A stretch of 18,209 nt of DNA from an uncultured Acidaminococcus sp. (GCA_900314165.1 OMUE01000051.1:1-18209); one strand, 5' to 3'. Positions 7,341 to 14,823 are shown, numbered from the stretch's first letter. Program-made: numbers and translations. Notes: generated by a model from the letters alone, not told the origin.

Positions 7341-8723
7341 TTATTGCCGTACCGGTTTCAGGTAGCCGCCACCCTGGAGGGCAAAGGTCTTGCTGCCCAG
7401 CCAGCTGTTGGCGCTATCCATTGCATCATAATAGATGGTATGGCCATTGCCTTTAATGTTCATCAGGGTCGGATCTCCATCCGTAAAAGCATTTACGTAG
7501 CAGTCTCCGGTAACTTCCCACTTGGAGGAAGCGTCCAGGTTTACATCGGCCCGTTTGGCAATGTGGCCCGTGTTGATAGCTCCGGACCAGGTGCTACCGT
7601 TCTGCAGGTCCAGGAAAATCGTGCTGTTGGCATCGGCCACCACGTTGCCGTGGAGACCCTGCTGGTTAGCCATAAACTTTAAAGCCCCGCCGTCACCGGT
7701 AGTTTCACCCAGGGTAGTTGCTGCTGCCCGGATCAGTTCATCTCCAAGATACTGCAGGCTGTTCAATTCAGAATAGATTCTGGCTTCCGTGTTGGTAATG
7801 AAGAACAGAGGACCATTCTTCAGGCTGCGGAGAGCGGAATGTTTTACGGACAGGCGGCCTACATCATTAGCCGTATTCTTGTCCTTGCTATTTTTCTTCG
7901 TGTCTTTATTTTTGCTCTGGTACAGCATGATGCCATGGCTGCCGTTGCCGGTTACATCCACGTATTCCATGCGAATGACGTTCGGGCCTTCCACAACAGC
8001 GATTTCGCTGGCACCTGCCGCGCCCTTAGCTTCGGACAGGTTGATTTCCCCTTTGGAGTACAGCAGAGGAGAGGCTTCACCGGACGTATTGATGGTACTC
8101 TTCGTCACCGTAATGGCAGCCCCTTCCGGTTCCGTAGCTACGGCAGCGCTGCGCAGGCCTTTCGTACCGATATTGATATTATCCGCCGTGATTTTAGCCC
8201 CTTCTACAGCATCCAGGCCCCGGGCATTGGCCCCATTGGTACGGATGTTGGAATTATGCAGCTTCACCACTGTCTTATCTCCGGAAGCGAAGATGGCATT
8301 CGCCCCTTCTCCTTCGGACGTAAACGTGCAGCTGTCCATGTCCAACAGGCTGTTGATCGCAGCTACGATGGCATTCTGGCCATAGAACTTACTGCCCAGA
8401 GTGCTGGTCGTATTGCCGGCTTTTGTCATGGCACCGTGAGCCAGGGTTACATCTGCCCCGTCTTTCACCAGCAGCGCGTTTTCGTCTTCCTTCATGGCTG
8501 CATAACTGTCTGCCAGTTGGGCTTTTTCGCCGGCAACCATTTTAGCAGCCGTAAACTGGTCCACAGTCAGAGGGGTATCTACGGGAGTCTCAGCTACAGT
8601 TTCTGTCTGAGCTTTGGGAGCCTCTTTCGCAGGTGTACTGGTCTTCTTATGAGCAGCCCAGGCATAGGGACTGCTGAGCAAAGCCGCCATAACTGCCAGG
8701 GTCAATATACGTGTGGTTTTCAT
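7341..8723 (-). CDS. Secreted protein, probable right-handed beta-helix
   Basis: 460 residues. A signal peptide (basic start, hydrophobic core, AWA cleavage near residue 23) is followed by a Thr/Ala/Pro/Lys-rich linker to about residue 60. The rest consists of short hydrophobic strands separated by Asn/Gly/Thr turns, for example VKLHNSNIRTNG, ADNINIGTKG, AITVTKSTINTSG and IRMEYVDVTGNG. This is the rhythm of parallel beta-helix adhesins and pectate-lyase-like folds, as in passenger domains. There is no C-terminal translocator barrel and no anchor, so it is not a complete autotransporter. A basic stretch (KNKDTKKNSKDKN) breaks the helix near the middle. ATG has AAGGG 8 bases upstream and its own promoter. 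Function unknown; surface adhesion is a guess. Confidence 0.8.
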   Translation of the reverse strand: MKTTRILTLAVMAALLSSPYAWAAHKKTSTPAKEAPKAQTETVAETPVDTPLTVDQFTAAKMVAGEKAQLADSYAAMKEDENALLVKDGADVTLAHGAMTKAGNTTSTLGSKFYGQNAIVAAINSLLDMDSCTFTSEGEGANAIFASGDKTVVKLHNSNIRTNGANARGLDAVEGAKITADNINIGTKGLRSAAVATEPEGAAITVTKSTINTSGEASPLLYSKGEINLSEAKGAAGASEIAVVEGPNVIRMEYVDVTGNGSHGIMLYQSKNKDTKKNSKDKNTANDVGRLSVKHSALRSLKNGPLFFITNTEARIYSELNSLQYLGDELIRAAATTLGETTGDGGALKFMANQQGLHGNVVADANSTIFLDLQNGSTWSGAINTGHIAKRADVNLDASSKWEVTGDCYVNAFTDGDPTLMNIKGNGHTIYYDAMDSANSWLGSKTFALQGGGYLKPVRQ

Positions 8724-8760
8724 GAAAAATCCCTTCTTTTACATAGAATCTTACTACTTT

Positions 8761-8789
8761 AGTATATAACAAAAGTCACATAGAAACAA
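8761..8789 (-). promoter_or_regulatory. Promoter of the beta-helix gene
   Basis: On the minus strand TTGTTT (8784-8789), 17 bp, TATACT (8761-8766). It lies 38 bp before the ATG. The -35 box is the T-tract of the upstream gene's terminator. Confidence 0.7.
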
Positions 8790-8812
8790 ACGGAAGGCAG
8801 TGCCTTCCGTTA
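8784..8812 (-). terminator. Intrinsic terminator of the biotin-linked operon
   Basis: A perfect inverted repeat with arms AACGGAAGGCA and TGCCTTCCGTT (8790-8812) around one base, practically a 9-bp stem with a 5-base loop. On the minus strand it is followed by a T-rich TTTGTTT run. It lies 19 bp after the ligase stop codon. Confidence 0.85.
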
Positions 8813-8830
8813 AATCTTCACATACTTTTT

Positions 8831-10153
8831 TCACTTTTCTTCTGCAAACCACTGACTGATCTTTCGGGCATCCACTTTGCCTACCGCATTTAGGGGTAAT
8901 TCAGGGACTCGTTTCCACCGGCCGGGAATTTCCGCAGGCAGCAGATACATATGAAGGGCTTTACGGACCTTAGCCAGCTCCACCCCTTCCTTCAGGACCA
9001 CGCAGGCTCCCAGTTCCTGGCCCCGCTGCTCATCCTTGCAGGGAAGCACCGCTGCATCCAATACATAGGGTACCCGCAGCAGGGCCTGCTCCACCCGGGC
9101 GCAGCTGATGGTCATGCCGCCCTTGTTCACCACCTGGCCTTTGCGGCCCAGGAAGACCAGGTAACCATCTTTGTCAAAATATCCCTGGTCCCCAATGGTA
9201 CAGGGCATGGGCAGTCCATATACATGGTAGGGAGAATCCACGTAGATCATCCCGTCCTGCAGTGTCACCTTCACGCCCGGACAAGGTTTGCCAACGCTCA
9301 TAGGGTGCTGCAGCAGCTCCTCATAGGTCAGCCAGGTAACATAATTCAGTTCACTGGCCCCGTAGTATAAGAAGATCTGGCTGTTGGGAAAATGTGTTTT
9401 CAATGCGGCTGCAGTCTCCCCTGCCAAAAGTTGGGACCCTGCCATCACGGCCTTCATAGCCGGATAGGTCTTAGTCAGGCTTCGCAGCAGCAGCTTCAGT
9501 TTCACGGGGACCAGGTACAACAGGCTCACGTGATACCGTTCCAGTGCTTCTGCCCAGCTGCGGGCATATAAGTTCTCAGCGATGACCAGGGAAGCCCCTG
9601 CGTACAGCAGTCCTACGAATACGCTGAGATTTCCCGTAAAGCTCATGCTGCCTTCCACAAAAGCTACCGTATGCTCATCCGTGCAGAATTTCCGGTTCTG
9701 TTCCGGGAAGAAATCTGCCCAGCTGCCAAAGGTCCTGTACATAACCTTCGGCAATCCCGTAGAACCGGAGCTGAGCACGCCCATGCACACGGCTTCCGGC
9801 GCCTGCTGGCCATTGCCGGTCTGTCGGAGGAAGCCATCCAGATCCAGCCAGCCTATATGGCGCACCTCTGCCAACTCCCTGGCTGCTTCCGAAGACAGAT
9901 CCGTATGACCCAGAATGGGCACACAGCCGGCCAACTGGGCTCCCAGGAAACATACAAGCTGAGTCAGAGGATGCTGCCGGACAATCAGAAGGCTTTGATG
10001 CCCAATCTGATGATCCTTCAGGAAATCCGCATAGACAACTGCCTGATTGGCAATATCCTGATACGTATAGGAGCCCTGGGGTGTTACCAAAAACACCTTC
10101 TCCGGCTGTTTTAGAGCCCATTGTTCCAACACTACGCTGTAATCCACGGTCAA
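8831..10153 (-). CDS. AMP-forming acyl-CoA synthetase/ligase (YhfT-like)
   Basis: 440 residues, ANL superfamily: activates a carboxylic acid with ATP and transfers it to CoA. Visible: P-loop LSSGSTGLPK at 127-136, YYGASE at 263-268, the adenylate-binding GD at 321-322, hinge region GRKGQVVNKGG at 336-346 and the C-terminal catalytic lysine in GKVD (Lys426). It is shorter than typical 500-residue ligases, closer to MenE or YhfT. The start is TTG, overlapping the thiolase stop (TTGA) with a strong GGAGG six bases upstream. It sits with bioY and a thiolase, the grouping known as yhfU-yhfT-yhfS in the BirA regulon of B. subtilis, so a role in a biotin-linked acyl (possibly pimelate-related) pathway is plausible but unproven. 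Confidence 0.9.
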   Translation of the reverse strand: MTVDYSVVLEQWALKQPEKVFLVTPQGSYTYQDIANQAVVYADFLKDHQIGHQSLLIVRQHPLTQLVCFLGAQLAGCVPILGHTDLSSEAARELAEVRHIGWLDLDGFLRQTGNGQQAPEAVCMGVLSSGSTGLPKVMYRTFGSWADFFPEQNRKFCTDEHTVAFVEGSMSFTGNLSVFVGLLYAGASLVIAENLYARSWAEALERYHVSLLYLVPVKLKLLLRSLTKTYPAMKAVMAGSQLLAGETAAALKTHFPNSQIFLYYGASELNYVTWLTYEELLQHPMSVGKPCPGVKVTLQDGMIYVDSPYHVYGLPMPCTIGDQGYFDKDGYLVFLGRKGQVVNKGGMTISCARVEQALLRVPYVLDAAVLPCKDEQRGQELGACVVLKEGVELAKVRKALHMYLLPAEIPGRWKRVPELPLNAVGKVDARKISQWFAEEK

Positions 10154-11373
10154 CCCTCACCTCCTCCTGCGATTCTTTCCAGAATGAGTCCAGCACCTGT
10201 ACCGCCGGCTCCTGCAATAGCACAAAGGCCAAGCCTGCCCTGCCGAGTCGTGAGGCCTGCCAGAGCATGCAGCACCAGCACGGCGCCGCTGCAGCCATAG
10301 GGATGGCCATAGGCCAGTGCCCCGCCTAAAGGCAGATACCGGTCCGTCAGTGTCGGATATTTGCGGGCAAACAACGCAGATATAACGGCAAAGGCCTCAT
10401 TGTATTCAAACACATCGATTTTGCCTGCAGGGAGGCTGGCCCGTTCCAACAGCTTATCCCCCACAGCTAAGGCTCCCAGAGGACTGAAGCGGGGATTCAC
10501 GCCGCTTTCCGCCGCTTCCAGGATTTTTCCCAAAGGGGCTTCGGTATGGCCGGCTCTGTGCCAACGGGCCAGCAAACTTTTGGAGACCAGGATCAGGAAC
10601 GCGGCTCCATCCTGGGTCATGCAGGCATTGGCTGCCGTCAGGGTAGGCGTTACAGGGTCCACGTGCTGCCGTTCCTGCTCCGTCAGCAGGGAAGCAGCCT
10701 TCTCTGCCGTAAACAGGGTGGGCATCCGCCCGGCCAGTCTTGAGCTCATGGATTTCCGGATGCTTTCATCCTTTGTGCTGCCAAACAGGCTGACTACATA
10801 GGGATCCAGCACATGAACCTGGACAGCCTGCCAGGCCTTTTTGTGACTGCGGACAGCCCAGGTATCCAGTTCTTCCCGACTGACACCGTGCACCTGTGCC
10901 GTCCGTTCTGCGCCTTCCAGCATGACGCGGGGGCTGTTGGAATCCGGGGAAAACTGGGCTGTATAATAGCCTGCAGGAGTGTAGCGTGCATCCCAGGGCT
11001 GATAGATCCGCAAAGGCTGCATAGAACAGGATTCCACGCCACCGCAAAGGACCAGGTCAGCCAGGCCGCTGCGGATTTTTGCATAGCCCATGGCGATGGC
11101 TTCTGCTGCGGAAGCACATTGCATGTCCACCGTCACAGCGGGCATAGTTTCCGGAAGCCCTGCCAAAAGGCTCATAAGGCGTCCCAGATTGCCCCCGCTG
11201 CCTACGGCGTTGCCACAGATGAGCAGGTCGGCCTTCCGGGCTTCCGGCCAACGGACGCACAACTGCCGGAGCAGGGCAGCGCCCAATTGCTCCGGCGGAA
11301 TGGTCTTAAATATACCGTTTTTCAAACCAAGGTGGCTGCGCAGGCCACCGAGAATATAGACTTGTTCCATCAT
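10150..11373 (-). CDS. Thiolase / acetyl-CoA C-acyltransferase (YhfS-like)
   Basis: 407 residues. Thiolases condense or cleave acyl-CoAs. The catalytic set is present: Cys86 in VDMQCASAAEA, His357 in GHPYGCSG and Cys384 in LCAIAGAGGTG; the conserved NEAFA segment precedes the His motif. The His motif has Cys where most relatives have Ala (GHPxGASG). The start is ATG, 6 bp after the bioY stop, without a clear Shine-Dalgarno, so coupling to bioY translation is likely; Met2 could also serve. The 3' end overlaps the ligase TTG start by 4 bp. As in the B. subtilis yhf group, linkage to bioY suggests an acyl-CoA pathway under biotin control; direction (condensing or cleaving) cannot be told. Confidence 0.9.
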   Translation of the reverse strand: MMEQVYILGGLRSHLGLKNGIFKTIPPEQLGAALLRQLCVRWPEARKADLLICGNAVGSGGNLGRLMSLLAGLPETMPAVTVDMQCASAAEAIAMGYAKIRSGLADLVLCGGVESCSMQPLRIYQPWDARYTPAGYYTAQFSPDSNSPRVMLEGAERTAQVHGVSREELDTWAVRSHKKAWQAVQVHVLDPYVVSLFGSTKDESIRKSMSSRLAGRMPTLFTAEKAASLLTEQERQHVDPVTPTLTAANACMTQDGAAFLILVSKSLLARWHRAGHTEAPLGKILEAAESGVNPRFSPLGALAVGDKLLERASLPAGKIDVFEYNEAFAVISALFARKYPTLTDRYLPLGGALAYGHPYGCSGAVLVLHALAGLTTRQGRLGLCAIAGAGGTGAGLILERIAGGGEG

Positions 11374-11379
11374 TACAGG

Positions 11380-11958
11380 TTAAAAGCCATAGCGGCTCAT
11401 ACGGTTAGCAATGAAAGCCGCCAGCAGCGTCTTCAGCACATCACCGATGATAAAGGGGAACACGGCCATCACAAGGGTCTTCCACAGGCCGACCTTCGCC
11501 ACTGCATACATGCTGATACAGCCGCAGGCATAGATAATGGGCATGCCTACACAGACGCCGATTGCTACCAGCTTTTTAAAAGAACGGCTGTTGCCACGGA
11601 CGGCGCTCATGCACATAGCCGCGACGATGAAGCCCCAGATAAAGCCCCCGGTAGGACCTGCCACCTTAGCCAGGCCGGAGGTACCTCCCACGAATACAGG
11701 AACCCCTGCCACACCCAGCAGTAGCCAGATGGTGATAATCAGACCGGCTTGTTTAGGCTTGAACAGGAAGGCCACCAGGTTCACCATGATAGTCAGGGCC
11801 GTCACCATGGCCGGTGTAAAGGGCAGCGGAAAAGAAATGTACGCCGACACGGCTAAAAGCGCTACACAGACGGCGCTGGTGGTCATCACTCTCACAGAAC
11901 TGCCATTTTTTGCCAAACCGCCCACAGAGGGCTGCATAGTTTCTTTCATTGTACTCAT
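11380..11958 (-). CDS. bioY: BioY biotin transporter (ECF S-component)
   Basis: 192 residues with about six hydrophobic segments after a polar N-terminus. BioY binds biotin in the cytoplasmic membrane and works alone or with ECF A/A'/T modules, which are not in this window. The family signature, GGTSGL followed by GPTGGFIWGF, lies at 91-110. ATG has a very strong AAAGGAGG seven bases upstream. The gene is inside the open frame of the broken hotdog gene upstream: that frame runs 206 bp into bioY and is regarded as non-coding there. Thiolase and ligase genes follow tightly. Control is probably by BirA through the operator at 12501-12535. Confidence 0.95.
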   Translation of the reverse strand: MSTMKETMQPSVGGLAKNGSSVRVMTTSAVCVALLAVSAYISFPLPFTPAMVTALTIMVNLVAFLFKPKQAGLIITIWLLLGVAGVPVFVGGTSGLAKVAGPTGGFIWGFIVAAMCMSAVRGNSRSFKKLVAIGVCVGMPIIYACGCISMYAVAKVGLWKTLVMAVFPFIIGDVLKTLLAAFIANRMSRYGF

Positions 11959-12470
11959 GGATTTCTTCCTCCTTTAAATAAATCTCCTGTTCTGCAAACA
12001 CAGGATGATGAAAAGCGATACTCAAAAACCGGGGATGCCACAGCAGGCACAACTCCCGCCACAGCATAAGTCCCTGGACTACAGGATGTTCCGTCAGGTG
12101 GATCCTGTTATCGTCCCCCGTGACCAGAGAAAACTCAGTGACTTGCTGCCGGGAAAACGCGGTCCAGTACTTTGCCCCTTCAGGAGGAGCCCCGGGCTCC
12201 TGTAGAGCTTCGGCAGCCTTTTGTTTTCCGTCCGGGCCGAAAAACAACAGCTCTACCTGCATTTCCCCTACCTGATTCTGGTTATTCCAGACCTGGATCA
12301 GCAGCTGCTGGAATTTGCTTTTTTCCCGCAGGATCTTTGAGGTGAAGTAGGGTTCGCCTGCTAAGTCCCCCCAACTGCACCCACTGGATCTTTCCTATAA
12401 AGCTATTTTGGTATTTATCGCCCTGATATTGCCCCAGGGCCCTGATACATCCATCGAAGATTTGTTCCAT
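11753..12470 (-). pseudogene. Frameshifted MaoC-like hotdog hydratase gene
   Basis: Two open frames join if one base is removed from a run of six G (plus-strand CCCCCC at 12367-12372). The upstream frame begins with ATG at 12470 and reads to QWVQLG. The other continues LAGEPYFTSKILREKSKF and later holds TGDDNRIH, the Asp/His catalytic motif of MaoC and R-hydratase proteins, then VVQGLM in place of the usual VVHGLM. A first hotdog-like half, ending VGEMQVELLFFG, precedes it. The recognisable domain stops near the bioY start, roughly 25 residues short of a full hotdog; the frame then runs 206 bp into bioY with no family likeness. It is thus broken twice, or the first break is a sequencing error. 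If working it would be an enoyl-CoA hydratase or thioesterase-like partner of the thiolase and ligase. Confidence 0.65.
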
Positions 12471-12479
12471 AATGAGTAT

Positions 12480-12508
12480 AGTGTAGAGGATTTTACGGCA
12501 TTGGTCAA
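12480..12508 (-). promoter_or_regulatory. Promoter of the biotin-linked operon
   Basis: On the minus strand TTGACC (12503-12508), 17 bp, TACACT (12480-12485). The start point would fall within a few bases of the ATG at 12470, giving a very short or leaderless message for the hotdog gene. The -35 box overlaps the left half of the BirA-like site. Confidence 0.7.
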
Positions 12509-12535
12509 CGTATTTTACATGTACGGTTAACGTAA
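12501..12535. promoter_or_regulatory. BirA-like biotin operator
   Basis: Half-sites GTCAAC (12504-12509) and GTTAAC (12526-12531) are separated by 16 bp, with flanking TTG on the left and GTAA on the right. The general form, GTTAAC-C-N14-G-GTTAAC, is the BirA operator of Firmicutes; here the left half has one mismatch (C for T) and G replaces the first C after it. It overlaps the -35 of the bioY operon and is 25 bp upstream of the divergent promoter's -10 side. Confidence 0.6.
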
Positions 12536-12550
12536 TTTTAAAAACATGCG

Positions 12551-12579
12551 TTGTCTTTATCCTACTGAAAGTCTATAAT
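12551..12579 (+). promoter_or_regulatory. Promoter of the symporter gene
   Basis: Plus-strand TTGTCT (12551-12556), exactly 17 bp, TATAAT (12574-12579). Transcription should begin near 12586. This excludes the upstream in-frame ATG at 12584 as the translation start. Confidence 0.85.
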
Positions 12580-12619
12580 TTAGATGGACTCATCATTTTT
12601 TATCGAAAGGAAGATTTTT

Positions 12620-13888
12620 ATGACAACCCAACAAGGAACAAAGCGTTCCACCCTGTCCAACTATCGAGACCCTATTATCCTCATTACGTTCTGTGTCCTC
12701 GGTGCCATCTTTGGACTGGTAGCCGGAGACAAAGCTTCTATCCTGAAGCCAATCGGCCAGATTTTCCTGAATCTGCTGTTCTGCCTTATCGTGCCCCTGA
12801 TTTTCTTTTCCATTGCTGGCTCCATTGCCAATACGAAGGACACGGGTAAGGTAGGCAAGATGATTGGTTACACGCTGATTATCTTTGTTCTGACGGCAAC
12901 ACTTTCTGCCGTCCTGATTTTGGGGGTCACCCACTTCACGGGCGTTCCCACCTCCTTTGCCGCTCCTAAAGCTGCCCAGGCAGCGAAGACACTGCCTATC
13001 AGCAAACAGATTGTAGATACCCTGACCGTGGGTGATCTGCCCCTGCTGATTTCCCGTTTCCACGTACTGCCGCTCATCATCCTGACCATCTTCTTCGGTC
13101 TCTGCGTGTCCCAAATCGGGGAACCTGCCAAACCGGTCATCGAATGGATGAACGCCATGAGCCTGGTATTCTATAAGATGGTAGGTCTCCTGATGAAGGC
13201 TGCCCCTATTGGCCTGGGCGCTTACTTCGCGGACCTGACAGGTACCTACGGCATCGACCTGTTAAAGACCTACGGTTCTGCCATGCTGGTATTCTATACC
13301 GTTGTCTTCGTGTATTTCTTCGTCTTCCTGGGCTTCTATGCCTATCTGGCTGCCGGCATGTGGGGTGTCCGGAACTACTTCAAAGTCATTCTGGCTCCGG
13401 CCCTGACCGCTCTGGGAACCCGTTCTTCTGCGGCTACCATCCCCTTGCAAATGGATGCCTGCGATAAGCTGGGCGTGCCCAGGGAAATTTCTTCCGTAGT
13501 AGTCTCCATGGGGGCTACCTGCCATATGGACGGTGCCTGCATCGCCATGGTCTATGCAGAAGTACTGGCTACCACGATTTTTGGTCATCCTCTGGCTGGC
13601 TTTGAATTCCTGCTGGCCATCTTCGTAGGTGTAACGTCTTCCGTAGCTACTTCTTCCGTGCCCGGTGGCGGTGCTGCCGGTGAAACCATGATCGTATCCG
13701 TGTTCAATCTGCCGGAAAGCGCATTCCCCATCCTGCTGATGGTCATCGAACTGTTCGACCCGGGCTGCACACTGCTGAACTCCTGCGGTGATACCGTAGT
13801 CTCCATGCTCATTACCCGGATTTTCCACGGGAAAGACTGGTATAAGAAAAATCTGAATGAAAAAGGGGAATTGTATAATGAAGGTTAA
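12620..13888 (+). CDS. Dicarboxylate/amino acid:cation symporter (DAACS)
   Basis: 422 residues, a cytoplasmic-membrane transporter related to GltP, GltT and DctA, which move glutamate, aspartate or C4-dicarboxylates with H+ or Na+. Early hydrophobic helices include the segment LNLLFCLIVPLIFFSI. The family's serine-rich re-entrant loop is seen as LGTRSSAATIPLQMD, the following conserved region as GATCHMDGACIAM, and the second hairpin as VTSSVATSSVPGGGA. The start chosen is ATG at 12620 with AAAGGAAG six bases upstream; an ATG at 12584 precedes the predicted transcription start. The 3' end overlaps the hydrolase gene by 11 bp. Ligand cannot be fixed; glutamate-fermenting relatives would make an amino acid substrate reasonable. 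Confidence 0.93.
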   Translation: MTTQQGTKRSTLSNYRDPIILITFCVLGAIFGLVAGDKASILKPIGQIFLNLLFCLIVPLIFFSIAGSIANTKDTGKVGKMIGYTLIIFVLTATLSAVLILGVTHFTGVPTSFAAPKAAQAAKTLPISKQIVDTLTVGDLPLLISRFHVLPLIILTIFFGLCVSQIGEPAKPVIEWMNAMSLVFYKMVGLLMKAAPIGLGAYFADLTGTYGIDLLKTYGSAMLVFYTVVFVYFFVFLGFYAYLAAGMWGVRNYFKVILAPALTALGTRSSAATIPLQMDACDKLGVPREISSVVVSMGATCHMDGACIAMVYAEVLATTIFGHPLAGFEFLLAIFVGVTSSVATSSVPGGGAAGETMIVSVFNLPESAFPILLMVIELFDPGCTLLNSCGDTVVSMLITRIFHGKDWYKKNLNEKGELYNEG

Positions 13889-14732
13889 TGCAAAATACGT
13901 ACTGCAGGAACCGGATTATAGAGATGCTGCCCTGCCGGACTCCCTGGACTTCACTTTAAGAGTCCAGGGCAGCCGGATTCTCGGCGAAGTGTATCTGCCT
14001 TCCGGCATCTATGATGCGCCTCATCCTACTGTAGTTTTATGCCATGGGATTCCCGGCACAAACAGCAACGACGACCTGGCCCAGTGCCTGCGCCGTATGG
14101 GCTGCATCGTCATCCGCATCTATCATAGAGGTGCCTGGGGAAGCGATGGGTATTATACGTTCTCTCACTGCATAGAAGATTGTATCGCTACAGCAGAATG
14201 GGCAAGGACGGAAGGCGTAAAAACGTACGGGGTGGACCCGGAAGCCATCTTTCTCATCGGCCATTCCGCCGGTGGCTCCACCGTCATCAACGCGGCCCAG
14301 CAGCTGCCCTACATCAGGGGTGTAGTTCCTTTCTGCCCTCTGGATCATCCGGTGCTGCATAAACACAGGACGGAAGAACAGCTGAAGCAGGTGTTCCGGG
14401 ATTTCTCCAACGTCCTACACATCAAGGATTTTGAGGAGCTGTGGCAGGATAGCAAAATGCACCAGGAAGCCTGGAGCTTCCACCACTCCATTCCCTATTT
14501 CGAGACCCATAATCTGCTGCTCATCGGCGCCGCCCAAGATACGGTAACGCCGCCCGACATCATCCTGACTCCCTTCTGGAAAGCCCTGCAGGAGCATGGC
14601 ACAAAGGCAGACCATAAGTTTGTCGTCTTCCCATCTAACCATTCCCTGGATACGGCCCGTCTGGCACTGGCACAGACCATTGGGGAGTGGATTGAGGAAG
14701 TAGTCAAAGGGCAAGCGAAGAGCGAAGAGTGA
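13878..14732 (+). CDS. Alpha/beta hydrolase (DPP/acylaminoacyl-peptidase-like or esterase)
   Basis: 284 residues from the chosen ATG. It is a cytoplasmic serine hydrolase with oxyanion segment CHGIPG at 55-60, nucleophile elbow GHSAGG at 128-133 (Ser130), Asp221 (AAQDTVTPP) and His255 (PSNHSLD). There is no signal peptide. Substrate unknown; co-transcription with the transporter suggests it acts on something related to the imported compound, for example a peptide or ester. ATG at 13878 follows AAGGGGAA and overlaps the symporter gene by 11 bp; an in-frame ATG seven codons earlier lacks a Shine-Dalgarno. The C-terminus (AKSEE) and stop codon come from a four-unit heptad array. Confidence 0.88.
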   Translation: MKVNAKYVLQEPDYRDAALPDSLDFTLRVQGSRILGEVYLPSGIYDAPHPTVVLCHGIPGTNSNDDLAQCLRRMGCIVIRIYHRGAWGSDGYYTFSHCIEDCIATAEWARTEGVKTYGVDPEAIFLIGHSAGGSTVINAAQQLPYIRGVVPFCPLDHPVLHKHRTEEQLKQVFRDFSNVLHIKDFEELWQDSKMHQEAWSFHHSIPYFETHNLLLIGAAQDTVTPPDIILTPFWKALQEHGTKADHKFVVFPSNHSLDTARLALAQTIGEWIEEVVKGQAKSEE

Positions 14733-14742
14733 AGAGCGAAGA
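14715..14742 (+). repeat. Four tandem heptads, consensus GYGAAGA
   Basis: Units GCGAAGA, GCGAAGA, GTGAAGA and GCGAAGA follow without gaps. The hydrolase stop codon (14730-14732) lies in the third unit. The word family matches the array at 2406-2433 on the opposite strand. Confidence 0.85.
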
Positions 14743-14764
14743 GGCCGCTCCGCGGGGGCGGGAT

Positions 14765-14800
14765 TACGTACATACGTGCATACGTGTATACGTACATACG
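14765..14800 (+). repeat. Octamer array, consensus TACGTRYA
   Basis: Four 8-bp units (TACGTACA, TACGTGCA, TACGTGTA, TACGTACA) and a final TACG. It lies 22 bp after the heptad array, before the terminator. Not a CRISPR array: no spacers. Confidence 0.8.
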
Positions 14801-14823
14801 CTGTATGTAGCACGTTCTGTTTT

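Noticed and set aside
12584..12619. Longer N-terminus for the symporter from ATG at 12584
   Set aside because: That ATG lies upstream of the transcription start expected from the TATAAT at 12574-12579, and the downstream ATG has a good Shine-Dalgarno.
14765..14800. Possible CRISPR array
   Set aside because: Units are 8 bp and contiguous without spacers; no cas genes nearby.
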